NCBI RefSeq assembly: GCF_006542765.1
Contig: NZ_SKCD01000011.1
Coordinates: 1 to 64,000, forward strand
Length of the DNA stretch: 64,000 bases
Reading direction: 5' to 3'
DNA from: Paenibacillus luteus
GTDB lineage: Bacteria > Bacillota > Bacilli > Paenibacillales > Paenibacillaceae
The position numbers were made by a program, and so were the translations under genes. Shown here piece after piece: positions 8,666 through 17,027 of the stretch. The notes below the pieces were generated by a model. The model was not told the origin of the DNA and searched no databases. It saw nothing but the letters and a program-made list of their open reading frames with translations. Each line of letters begins with the position of its first letter. Position 1 is the stretch's first letter.

Positions 8666-9555
8666 CACGTTTCCCCCTTGCGGCCATTTCGAAAATTAAT
8701 AGTTGACTGCCCACGCACATCCAACAGCTCACGCATCCCATCACTAATCAGATTACAAGCGAGGACGACCATTAAAATACATAGTCCCGGATAGATCATT
8801 AATTGCGATGCCGCTTGAAAATATGGGCGCCCATCGCTGAGCATGGCTCCCCATTCTGGAGCAGGCGGCTGTGCACCTAATCCCAAATAAGATAAAGCAG
8901 ATATAAGTAGAATGGTTCTGCCAATATCACCAGCTATTAAAATTCCTAAAGGAGAAGCAATCTGGCGGAGCAGATGACGCCCAATTACATTTCCAATAGA
9001 ACTTCCAGCTACTACGGACGCCATAATATATTCCTTCTGCCGCTCAGACGTAACAATGCCTCTTACAACACGGGCGTAGCCAATCCATTTCACACATGCG
9101 ACTGCCAGCATTACATTAATCAGTCCAGGTCCAAGAATACCCGCAACGGCTACCGCGATTAGAAATTCAGGCAACGCGCCAGAGCCATCCGCCAACCGCA
9201 TGAGTACCGCATCCACTCTTCCTCCTATGTATCCGGATAGTAAACCAATCGGAACTCCAATTACTGTGACAACTGCAATGACCGCTAGAGATAAGCCAAG
9301 GGTTGTATGTGCTCCCTCAAGCAATCTAGATAGAATACAACGACCTAGATGATCGGTACCTAAAGGATATGTGTAGCTGGGGGGAAGCAGTCGGTCCTGC
9401 ATTTGAATAAGTAGCGAGTCATTCGGAGCAAGCCACGAGCCCATTAAAGTCAGTATCAGAAAAAAAATGGCTATTGCCGAACCTACAATTAACATGGGGT
9501 AGTTAAACAAATGATTTCGATTAATCCATGCAGGCTCCTTCTTGTTCCTTCTCAT
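8665..9555 (-). CDS. ABC importer permease, NikC/DppC type
   Basis: A 296-residue inner-membrane permease. An N-terminal helix (MLIVGSAIAIFFLILTLMGSWLAP) is followed by the DppC-type motif YPLGTDHLGRCILSRLLEGAHTTLGLSL and the EAA loop around YIMASVVAGSSIGNVIGRHLLRQ. About six helices. It overlaps its neighbours by a few bases, so the operon is translationally coupled. Together with the NikB-type permease it makes the translocation path for a metal, a metal chelate or a peptide. Confidence 0.87.
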   Translation of the reverse strand: MRRNKKEPAWINRNHLFNYPMLIVGSAIAIFFLILTLMGSWLAPNDSLLIQMQDRLLPPSYTYPLGTDHLGRCILSRLLEGAHTTLGLSLAVIAVVTVIGVPIGLLSGYIGGRVDAVLMRLADGSGALPEFLIAVAVAGILGPGLINVMLAVACVKWIGYARVVRGIVTSERQKEYIMASVVAGSSIGNVIGRHLLRQIASPLGILIAGDIGRTILLISALSYLGLGAQPPAPEWGAMLSDGRPYFQAASQLMIYPGLCILMVVLACNLISDGMRELLDVRGQSTINFRNGRKGET

Positions 9556-10496
9556 ATACGCCCTACCTTCTGCAATCGAATTCTAGGGTCTAGAATGACC
9601 AGGCCGATATCCGAAAGCCAATTTGTCGCCAGAAAAAAGAATCCGCTTAACATGACATAGCCCTGAATAACCGGATAATCCCGTAATCTGATTGCTTCTA
9701 TAGCCGTACTGCCTAGCCCTGGCCAACCAAATAGAGACTCGGTTACAACAGAACCTGCCATCAAAGCACCCATGCTTATACCGAGAAGAGATACAATAGG
9801 CATCAGGGCGGCGGGCATTGCATGACGAAATAAAATACTTCTATTCGTTATACCTCTTGACTTGGCAGCCAGAATATAATCTTGTGATAATGTTTCGATC
9901 AGCCCTGCGCGTAACAGACGAATGTACTCAGGCGCGATGACAAAGCCAAGCGTTACCGAGGGGAGTATAAGATGCATAATAGTACCGCTACCCATCGTTG
10001 GCAGCCAGTTCAACTGATATGAAAATACATAGACCAACAGCAGACCAAGCCAGAAACTCGGTATTGATGCCCCCAAAATAGCAAATAGCCTACTGAAGGT
10101 ATCTGGAAGTCGGCCCTTATACTTCGCCGCCAGCCAGCCTAAAGGAACAGAAAAAATGAACAGAACAGCAATTGCGCCAAGAAACAGATACACGGTCGCG
10201 GGCAGTCTCTCCATTAAGATCGTCCATACTTCGCGGTTATTCGTTAACGACTTCCCCAAATCGAGATTAAGCACATTTCGTAGCCAGCTTCCATATTGGA
10301 CATAAATGGGTGTATTTAAGCCTAATTCCTCTCGAATAGTCTCTTGATCCCTTTGTGATAATGCACCGTCGCTAGCTTGTAAAATAGCCAGCACCGGATC
10401 ACCCGGTGCCAGCTTCATTAAAATAAATGTCACTATACTAAGCAATAGAAGTACAACCACAAGTTGTATGAGCCTTGAGGCGAAATGCCAAAGCAT
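9552..10496 (-). CDS. ABC importer permease, NikB/DppB type
   Basis: A 314-residue permease starting with the DppB-type segment FASRLIQLVVVLLLLSIVTFILMKLAPGDPV. The loop PIYVQYGSWLRNVLNLDLGKSL and the EAA motif DYILAAKSRGITNRSILFRHAMPAALMP are clear. The C-terminal signature FGWPGLGSTAIEAIRLRDYPVIQGYV followed by LLDPR-like VILDPRIR is closer to nickel-type NikB than to dipeptide DppB. That comparison is from memory and needs a tree. It begins one base before the binding-protein stop. Confidence 0.87.
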   Translation of the reverse strand: MLWHFASRLIQLVVVLLLLSIVTFILMKLAPGDPVLAILQASDGALSQRDQETIREELGLNTPIYVQYGSWLRNVLNLDLGKSLTNNREVWTILMERLPATVYLFLGAIAVLFIFSVPLGWLAAKYKGRLPDTFSRLFAILGASIPSFWLGLLLVYVFSYQLNWLPTMGSGTIMHLILPSVTLGFVIAPEYIRLLRAGLIETLSQDYILAAKSRGITNRSILFRHAMPAALMPIVSLLGISMGALMAGSVVTESLFGWPGLGSTAIEAIRLRDYPVIQGYVMLSGFFFLATNWLSDIGLVILDPRIRLQKVGRI

Positions 10497-10497
10497 T

Positions 10498-12114
10498 TTA
10501 ATTCACATCCAGCTTATTGGTCACGATATAAAACTCTTCTGCCCCTGGCTTCCAGTTCGCAACACGCTTGTTCACGCCAACGAGAATATTGGGGTTAATA
10601 ATGTAAGAATGCGGCATTGCTTCATTAATGATTTCAACAGCTTTACGAGTCAGTTCGTTTCGTTGTGCTACTTCACCTGTTGCATTCAACTGCTTAATAA
10701 TCGGATCTAGCTTATCAATATGAATATTAGCTGGATTGTACGATCCTCCAACAATATAAGTAGAATTTAGAAATGAACCTCCATCACCACGTGGTGAAGT
10801 TAAGTAACTAGAAGTAGATATATCCCAATCTGTTTGATCCTTGATATATACTTCCGGATATTCAACAGAAACGATTTCGATGGTAACACCAATCTTGGCT
10901 GCCTCGGATTGGACAACCAGAGGAATTAGCGGCAATTCCGGATTGATTCCGCTAAACGCAATGAGTTTTAATGTAAGAGCCTTCCCGTCTTTTTCCAGCT
11001 TTCCGTTTGCTCCGGCGGTGTATCCTGCACTCTCCAAAAGTTGCAATGCTCCTACTGAGTCCAGCTTCTGAGCGGCTTCCGAATTGCCAAACGGCAAAGT
11101 TGAATTGAATGGTCCATTGGCAGGCATCGCATGGCCAAGCATAATATCATTCACAATAGCATCTCGGTCAATGAGCTTATCAATAGCTTGTCGCACTTGG
11201 ATATCCGTTACATTGTTGCTTGCAGGATTATACGTGAAATAATGGGTACGAAGGCTTGTCACGGATTCGACAGATAAGTCTTGCTCTTGTTTGATTGCTT
11301 CAAGCGACTCTGGGGACAAATGATATACAATATCTGCTTGCTTGGACTGAAAAGCCAAAGTACGAATGTTGGCATCAGCGTTGGACTGGAAAGTAACTTC
11401 AGCTAATCGTGCTTTTTCATCCCAATAAGCATCATTTCGTACCAACTTAATTTCTTTACCTGATACAAAGCTTGTTACTTTAAATGGTCCTGTCCCAACA
11501 GGAGCTTGGTTAAACTTCTCTTTACCCATGGACGTTTCCGCAGCAACACTAATCAAGCTTGTCGTTGGATGAACCAGCTCTGTTGGGTAAGCAGGAAGAG
11601 GCTCCGTTGTTTTAATCGTAAGCTCCTGACCGTTCGCTTCCAAAGAAGCAATTTTAAGCGAGGCAGCCAGCGCTTTGCTATCTGTTATGCCCCGCTCGAA
11701 GGAAGCTTTGGCAGCAGCGGCATCCAGTTTAGTTCCATCTTGGAAATCAATATCATCTCGGATTGTAAAAACCCAAGTTACATCGTCTTTTGCCTCCCAT
11801 TTGCTAGCCAGCCATGGCGTAACATGCATATTTTCATCCAAACGCACAAGTGTTTCAGTAACCCCCGCTCTAAGTGCAATCCAGCCGTTATGAGGGTCTA
11901 ATGTCTCAGAAGGAAGACTATGAATTATTGTTATTTTTTTGTTATCGTCTGTTATTGAGCTCTTCTCTGCAGGAGCTGGCTGCTCACTGCTAATTGTATC
12001 ACCATTATTGTTACTAACCTGATTGGAACAACCAGCCATAATAAAAGCGAGTATTAACAACAAAGCTCCAGTCAGCTTTAAAAACTTTGGATACCTCTTT
12101 TTCATTGCATACAT
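10498..12114 (-). CDS. ABC importer substrate-binding lipoprotein, NikA/CntA type
   Basis: A family 5 solute-binding protein of about 538 residues. A signal peptide ends in the lipobox IMAGC, followed by a Ser/Asn-rich linker. The mature part has the NikA/DppA/OppA layout: LDPHNGWIALRAGVTETLVRLDE, WTFTIRDDIDFQDGTKLDA-like segment, VGTGPFKVTSF and the C-terminal lobe. Starts are possible at 12120, 12114 and 12105; 12114 suits the AAAAGGGG site. The GW near the N-terminus and the nickel-type partners suggest metal or metal-chelate import, but the ligand is not proven. Its promoter carries the 18-bp dyad of the island regulon. Confidence 0.88.
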   Translation of the reverse strand: MYAMKKRYPKFLKLTGALLLILAFIMAGCSNQVSNNNGDTISSEQPAPAEKSSITDDNKKITIIHSLPSETLDPHNGWIALRAGVTETLVRLDENMHVTPWLASKWEAKDDVTWVFTIRDDIDFQDGTKLDAAAAKASFERGITDSKALAASLKIASLEANGQELTIKTTEPLPAYPTELVHPTTSLISVAAETSMGKEKFNQAPVGTGPFKVTSFVSGKEIKLVRNDAYWDEKARLAEVTFQSNADANIRTLAFQSKQADIVYHLSPESLEAIKQEQDLSVESVTSLRTHYFTYNPASNNVTDIQVRQAIDKLIDRDAIVNDIMLGHAMPANGPFNSTLPFGNSEAAQKLDSVGALQLLESAGYTAGANGKLEKDGKALTLKLIAFSGINPELPLIPLVVQSEAAKIGVTIEIVSVEYPEVYIKDQTDWDISTSSYLTSPRGDGGSFLNSTYIVGGSYNPANIHIDKLDPIIKQLNATGEVAQRNELTRKAVEIINEAMPHSYIINPNILVGVNKRVANWKPGAEEFYIVTNKLDVN

Positions 12115-12176
12115 AAACAAAAATTCCCCTTTTCATTCAATTAGCCCTCCTCTAAACATGTGGGAAGGTTACATAA

Positions 12177-12222
12177 ATTGTATATGAATTCCATATTCAA
12201 GCCTATGACTCGTAAGAGCCAT
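12177..12222 (-). promoter_or_regulatory. Regulon dyad and -10 box of the Nik-type operon
   Basis: ATGACTC-GTAA-GAGCCAT (12205-12222) is a perfectly spaced 7-4-7 dyad. On the minus strand a TACAAT -10 box (12182 down to 12177) starts exactly 31.5 bp from the dyad centre, with no recognisable -35. This is the first of fourteen such sites and ties the importer/EamA operon to the respiration island. Confidence 0.75.
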
Positions 12223-12849
12223 GTACTTGAGCACCCTACCGTTTCATTTAACTTCGATCGAGGCTATATGAAATATGAAGCATACGATCTATTCTGTGAA
12301 GATAAGATATTACACGTTACACGTTTGAAAACCAACACAGCATTCTAGCTATCCTTGAACCCCGAATTGACCGCTTTGTGACGTTATTGCGTTAGAAACA
12401 AATGTCATCATTCCTTCACACAAATAACTCTAAATGGTCATGGATTTCTCCTGTTTATCTTTTACTATTGAGCGGAATGGACTTGCAGATAAAAATGATG
12501 GAGAAAGCGAGATGTGGATCATTACGCCAAAATAGGATACAAATCTACTGGATAAAAAAGCACAATCATAAGTAGAGCTTACTCTCATTCGTTGTCAATC
12601 CCATGAGCGGATGACAGAATTGGAACATCTTGTGCTCGTCTGCTAGGGTAAGTTCGTCACCCAACTCGTTTGCGATCTTAGAGCGGCGTTTGCAAGGAGC
12701 TGCGCCAGATGACGGGTAAATATCGTATACGTTTGCGGACGGCAAATTCCGAAGGTCGCCGTACTATACCTTTGTAGGTAGATGATTCGTTCCAACGTCA
12801 AATAACTCGCTATTTTTCAATCAAAACACAATATTGGAGGATTCCTTTC
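12223..12849. other. Non-coding junction before the high-GC insert
   Basis: About 630 bp with no gene I can support. A 62-codon reading frame at 12160-12348 has no recognisable features and covers the dyad site. Base composition rises from AT-rich to mixed after 12600 (pieces such as GGCGTTTGCAAGGAGCTGCGCC), as expected near a transfer boundary. A GGAGG ribosome site for the next gene is at 12835-12841. Confidence 0.5.
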
Positions 12850-13869
12850 ATGATCAAAACCAAGTCAAATCTGCTTATACTATCTTTCAGCGCTGTTATC
12901 GCTTTATCTGGATGCGGCTCGTCCGGTGGCTCCTCCGGCTCCCCTAGTTCAACCGCATCCCCCACGTCGGCGGAGGCTGTGTATCCGGTATCGGTTGAGA
13001 ATTGTGGGCGCACGTTGACGTTCGATTCGGCGCCGGAACATGTTGTGAGCCTATGGCAGGCGCCGACTGAGATGATGCTCGCCCTCGGACTAGATGATCG
13101 CATCAAGGCGGTCGCGGGTAACTACGCCGCCTTCCCCGATAGCATTGCCGAAGCCGCAGGGGGACTCACCGTAATTGGTACCTCTATGAGTTGGCCTTCA
13201 AAGGAGGTTCTGTTGAGCCAAGCCCCAGACCTTGTGGTCGGCCAGTCCCTAGAGGGTTTCGCCTTCGACACCTCGCAGGGCTACGCCTCGATGGAGCAGA
13301 TTGAAGAGGGTGGCGCGAAGGTTTACGGGTCAAACATGTGCAGCTCGGCGGATGCTCTAACTATGACGCTCGAGACACCATACAGCAGCTTGCGGGACTT
13401 CGGAGCGATCTTTGGCGTCTCAGACCGGGCGGAGAAGTTCATCGCCCAAATGGCTGCGGAGAAGCAGACGGTAGTAGACGCCGTGAAGGGTAAGCCCACG
13501 CAACGAGTCGCGTTCTACAACGGGGGCGATGGACCGCTGATCGTGCTCGCTGGCGGCATCTACGATGACGCAATCGCAACGGCCGGTGGTACGAACGTGT
13601 TCCCGTCGGACTCAGTCTACGTGAGCAAAGAGGACTTCGCGGCATCCGACGCCGATGTGATCCTCGTTGGCACCTTCGAGGGTCAAGAATTTGCGACCCT
13701 CAGCGACTACATTAAGAAGAACTTCCCCGACCTTCCTGCTGTGAAGGACGGCAGGCTCGTTGAGATTCCAGTCGCCGACACCGACGCGTCCATCTCCGTG
13801 ATGAGAGGTTTGACAGAGATCGCGAACGGCCTCCATCCCGACCTGAATCTCGCGGTTCCTGCGTCGTGA
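12850..13869 (+). CDS. Fe-siderophore-type ABC substrate-binding lipoprotein
   Basis: A 339-residue class III solute-binding protein (FepB/FecB/BtuF fold). Signal peptide with lipobox ALSGC (Cys22), then a Ser/Gly/Thr linker typical of actinobacterial lipoproteins. The first lobe opens YPVSVENCGRTLTFDSAPEHVVSL. The second lobe includes ADVILVGTFEGQEFATLSDY. Two mature cysteines (VENCGR and GSNMCSSAD) could form a disulphide. The body is markedly GC-rich with G/C third positions. The first 20 codons and the ribosome site are AT-rich like the host, so the reading frame looks chimeric. The ligand is likely a ferric or other metal chelate. Confidence 0.87.
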   Translation: MIKTKSNLLILSFSAVIALSGCGSSGGSSGSPSSTASPTSAEAVYPVSVENCGRTLTFDSAPEHVVSLWQAPTEMMLALGLDDRIKAVAGNYAAFPDSIAEAAGGLTVIGTSMSWPSKEVLLSQAPDLVVGQSLEGFAFDTSQGYASMEQIEEGGAKVYGSNMCSSADALTMTLETPYSSLRDFGAIFGVSDRAEKFIAQMAAEKQTVVDAVKGKPTQRVAFYNGGDGPLIVLAGGIYDDAIATAGGTNVFPSDSVYVSKEDFAASDADVILVGTFEGQEFATLSDYIKKNFPDLPAVKDGRLVEIPVADTDASISVMRGLTEIANGLHPDLNLAVPAS

Positions 13870-14933
13870 CCTCCGTGTTAACTGTGGTGCCGCTCACGAG
13901 TCGCACTGATCACCGACGGTCCATCATCATCGTCCTGATGATCGCATGTGTCGCCGCCGTGGTACTCTCCGTATCCATCGGATCGGTCCCGATCCCTCCT
14001 GACCGGGTCCTGTCGGTGATCGCCGATCACATCCTCCCATGGAGCGTCTCCACCGCGGCAACGGATGTGGAGGCGCGCATCATCTGGGAGTTTCGGTTGC
14101 CGCGTGCTCTGCTCGGGCTCGTCGTCGGGTCTTCCCTCGGCGTCGCCGGCGCAGTTCTCCAAGCGGTGGTGCGCAATCCGCTCGCCGATCCTTTCGTGTT
14201 CGGGATTTCCTCTGGCGCGTCCGTCGCGGCTGTCGCGACTCTCACGCTGGGTCTAGGCGTCCTGACTGCCATCTCCGTCCCGGTGGCAGCCTTCGGTGGC
14301 GCCCTCGCAACGACACTGATCGTTTTTGCGCTCGCGCAGCGGCGAGGCCGCGTCACGCCAGGACGCTTAATTCTTGCAGGCGTGGCGATGTCATACCTGC
14401 TCAGTTCCGTTACGAGTTATCTCGTCTTGCGTGCGAGTGCGCCAGGACAAGGCGTAAGTCAGGTACTCTCCTGGCTCTCCGGCAGCCTCGCCGCCGCAGA
14501 ATGGGGCGATCTGGGCATACCTGCTGTCGTCCTTGTTGTTGCTACCGTGGTGCTCATTCTGTTAGCCCGGATTCTCAACGCGCTCCTGATCGGCGATGAA
14601 ACTGCTGCGAGTCTCGGCGTAGATGTGGGGCGTTTCCGCCTTGTGATGTTCGTGATCACGTCGCTCCTCGTTGGAGTCGCCGTCGCAGTGAGTGGAGCAA
14701 TCGGTTTCGTCGGGCTCGTGGTTCCGCACGCCGTCCGGATGATCGTCGGCTCAGATCATAAGTGGGTCTTGCCTACATCTGCTCTAGCTGGTGGGCTGCT
14801 GCTCGTCGTGGTAGACATCGCAGCGCGTCTGATCATCGCTCCGTCCGAACTGCCAGTGGGGCTACTTACTGCTGCAATTGGTGCACCGTTCTTCCTCTGG
14901 ATGTTAAGGCAATCCAGTAAAGGAGAGGCATGA
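13866..14933 (+). CDS. FecCD-type ABC permease
   Basis: A 355-residue permease of the FecCD/BtuC family with about ten helices. Diagnostic segments are IIWEFRLPRALLGLVVGSSLGVAGAVLQAVVRNPLADPFVFGISSGASV (residues about 68-118), GRLILAGVAMSYLLSS and SGAIGFVGLVVPHAVRMIVGSDHKWVLP. It overlaps the binding-protein stop by 4 bp and the ATPase start by 4 bp, so the three are coupled. It presumably works as a homodimer, because only one permease gene is present. Codon use is strongly GC-rich, like its neighbours. Confidence 0.92.
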   Translation: MTSVLTVVPLTSRTDHRRSIIIVLMIACVAAVVLSVSIGSVPIPPDRVLSVIADHILPWSVSTAATDVEARIIWEFRLPRALLGLVVGSSLGVAGAVLQAVVRNPLADPFVFGISSGASVAAVATLTLGLGVLTAISVPVAAFGGALATTLIVFALAQRRGRVTPGRLILAGVAMSYLLSSVTSYLVLRASAPGQGVSQVLSWLSGSLAAAEWGDLGIPAVVLVVATVVLILLARILNALLIGDETAASLGVDVGRFRLVMFVITSLLVGVAVAVSGAIGFVGLVVPHAVRMIVGSDHKWVLPTSALAGGLLLVVVDIAARLIIAPSELPVGLLTAAIGAPFFLWMLRQSSKGEA

Positions 14934-15736
14934 GTACCCTGGGCGGCATGGATGCCGCCGCTCTCCACGTCGACGACGTTAAGGTTGAGATCGCTGGACG
15001 CACGATCGTCGAGGGAATCTCTCTGTCCGCCGACGGAGATGTCGTTGGACTCATCGGTCCCAATGGCAGCGGGAAATCGACCGTGCTTCGCGCCGTCTAC
15101 CGGATGCTACGGCCCACCTCTGGGCGTGTGACGGCAGCGGATCGCGACGTTTGGGAATCCCGTCCGCGGGAGGCTGCCCGTGTGACGGCAGCCGTCGTCC
15201 AAGACGGACCAAGCGATCTCGAGCTGACCGTGACGGAGTGTGTCGCCACGGGGCGGATCGCACACGGCCGCCTCTTCGGGTCGGACAGACCGGAAGACGT
15301 CCTCGCGATCGAACGAGCGATGAAGAGGGCCGGCGTCAATGATCTAGCCGATCGCGACATGAGCACGCTGTCGGGCGGAGAGCGGCAGCGGGTTCAGCTC
15401 GCGCGCGCCCTCGCGCAGGAGCCTCGCATCCTCGTGCTCGACGAACCGACGAACCATCTGGACATCCGTCACCAGCTCGAGCTGATGGCGCTCGTCCACG
15501 CACTGGGGGTTACGACCCTTGTAACTCTCCACGACCTTAATCTGGCTGCGGCGTACTGCGACCGCCTCGTCGTCCTTTCAGCAGGTAAAGTGGTCGCCTC
15601 GGGAACGCCCAGCGACACCCTGACCCCGGAACTGCTCCATGAGGTCTTCGGGATTCGCGCTCAGGGCATCACCAATCCACTCACCGGGCGCCTGCAGCTT
15701 GCCTATGCCCACGAAAAGGAGATGAATTTTTCTTGA
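14930..15736 (+). CDS. FecE/FepC-type ABC ATPase
   Basis: A 268-residue ATPase of the iron-siderophore/cobalamin importer class. Walker A GPNGSGKST (about residues 43-51), Q-loop AAVVQDGPSDLELTV, signature LSGGERQRVQLARALAQEP, Walker B ILVLDEPTNHLD and the His switch VTLHDLNLAA are intact. GGAGAGGC precedes the ATG. It is the third gene of the GC-rich operon and powers the FecCD-type permease. Confidence 0.92.
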   Translation: MSTLGGMDAAALHVDDVKVEIAGRTIVEGISLSADGDVVGLIGPNGSGKSTVLRAVYRMLRPTSGRVTAADRDVWESRPREAARVTAAVVQDGPSDLELTVTECVATGRIAHGRLFGSDRPEDVLAIERAMKRAGVNDLADRDMSTLSGGERQRVQLARALAQEPRILVLDEPTNHLDIRHQLELMALVHALGVTTLVTLHDLNLAAAYCDRLVVLSAGKVVASGTPSDTLTPELLHEVFGIRAQGITNPLTGRLQLAYAHEKEMNFS

Positions 15737-15792
15737 ATAAAAAACTAGCTATTGAACCTGCAGATCACCTACGTCCAATAAACGGAGAGAGC

Positions 15793-16605
15793 ATGGTCGG
15801 AACAGAGAACATCGAACCCACTCAGCATGCCGCGACCCACGATCATCTGGCGGGGAGGCCCGACGATCCAGCGGCGCGAGCGGCGTGGGATCGCTCCGTA
15901 GCGGCGCATGATGCACTTGCGGCACTGCCGGGGGTGACGTTCACCGCCAACGAGGATGTCGTCATCGTCCTGCACCCTGGTTTCGACACTCTCGACGTGA
16001 TCGGCCCGCACTACTTCCTAGCCTCCATGCTGGGGGCGAAGGTGCACTTGGCGACAACCGGAGCCATGAGCGAGCCAGTGACCAGCGCTGGAGGGCTGCC
16101 GCTGATTCCCACGACCACGCTGGAGAACGCCCCTGCTTCCCCAACCGTGCTGCTGGTGCCAGGCGGGGACACACCCGTCCTCCTCGCCGATGAGGACGCT
16201 ATGGCAGCGATTCGCCGCATCGCTGCCGGGGCGGACATCGTCACGAGCGTGTGTACCGGCGCAATCGCCCTCGGGGCGGCCGGACTACTTGACGGAAGGC
16301 GCGCGACCACTCACTGGTCGATGCACCATCTGCTGGCTGGATATGGAGCCGAAGCCGTCGATGAGCGTGTCGTCATCGACGGGGACCTTATGACCGCCGC
16401 CGGGGTCACAGCGGGTATGGACCTTGCCCTTCGACTGGTGGCACGGCTCCGCGGCGACGAGTATGCCCGGTTCCTCGAACTCGGAGCGGAGTACGCGCCG
16501 CAACCACCGCTCGGAGCTGGGACACCTGATGAAGCCGGACCGGAACTCACCGCCCTCGCGCGAGACTTTTACGCTACACTCGAACATGCACTTCGCGCTG
16601 AGTGA
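15793..16605 (+). CDS. DJ-1/PfpI-family protein, isonitrile-hydratase-like
   Basis: A protein of the DJ-1/ThiJ/PfpI superfamily, 270 residues from the ATG at 15793 (GGAGAG just upstream). A TTG at 15733 overlapping the ATPase stop is an alternative start. The nucleophile elbow is TSVCTGAIALGAAGLLDGRRATTHW with Cys154, and FDTLDVIGPHYF gives the conserved Asp. The SVCTGA...RRATTHW pattern is that of isonitrile hydratase InhA-like members, not chaperone DJ-1. It ends the GC-rich importer operon. Several natural isonitriles bind copper or iron, so it could act on an imported chelate; that is speculation. The leader between 15737 and 15792 is AT-rich, unlike the body. Confidence 0.8.
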   Translation: MVGTENIEPTQHAATHDHLAGRPDDPAARAAWDRSVAAHDALAALPGVTFTANEDVVIVLHPGFDTLDVIGPHYFLASMLGAKVHLATTGAMSEPVTSAGGLPLIPTTTLENAPASPTVLLVPGGDTPVLLADEDAMAAIRRIAAGADIVTSVCTGAIALGAAGLLDGRRATTHWSMHHLLAGYGAEAVDERVVIDGDLMTAAGVTAGMDLALRLVARLRGDEYARFLELGAEYAPQPPLGAGTPDEAGPELTALARDFYATLEHALRAE

Positions 16606-17027
16606 CGCGCACTCGCCATTGCAACAAGGAAATGAATAATTTGCCTACTTGTCCTGTGTCAGAGATGATGCAACTAAAAGAACTGATTGCTCATTATGTA
16701 TAGGATTAGTGAAAATTAGCAGAACACATTCACCTGAAATGATCTAAAATTAAAACAATCAGCATTGCCGGATTAATGGCAACGCTGATTGTTTTTTTAT
16801 ATTTTTCTGCTGTCGATATGTTATCGATTGACACTACCGTTGTATTCATGTTTCCTGAATGTTCAACCATTGCGGCTATCTTCATAAAACCATAAAAAAC
16901 TCCTTTACATTAGATAGGGAAGGTAGACCTGTCCATAAATCTATTGAAAAGGATATACGCATGGACAAGCGGATACTTGCATGTATGACTCGCTTTGGCT
17001 ATTCGGACACAATCGTTCACTTATTCC
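16606..17027. other. Intergenic region after the high-GC insert
   Basis: Composition returns to AT-rich at about 16640. The stretch holds one terminator (16754-16799) and nothing else I can support. A 109-codon frame at 16859-17188 overlaps the end of cydC and has no recognisable features. Confidence 0.5.
16754..16799. terminator. Bidirectional terminator between the insert and cydC
   Basis: AACAATCAGC-rTTGCC hairpin with an 8-base loop, T7 on the plus side and ATTGTTTTAATTTT on the minus side. It can end both the imported operon and the cydABDC transcript. Confidence 0.85.

Noticed and set aside
12160..12348. 62-codon plus-strand frame before the high-GC insert
   Set aside because: No ribosome site or family features, and it covers the dyad and promoter of the Nik-type operon.
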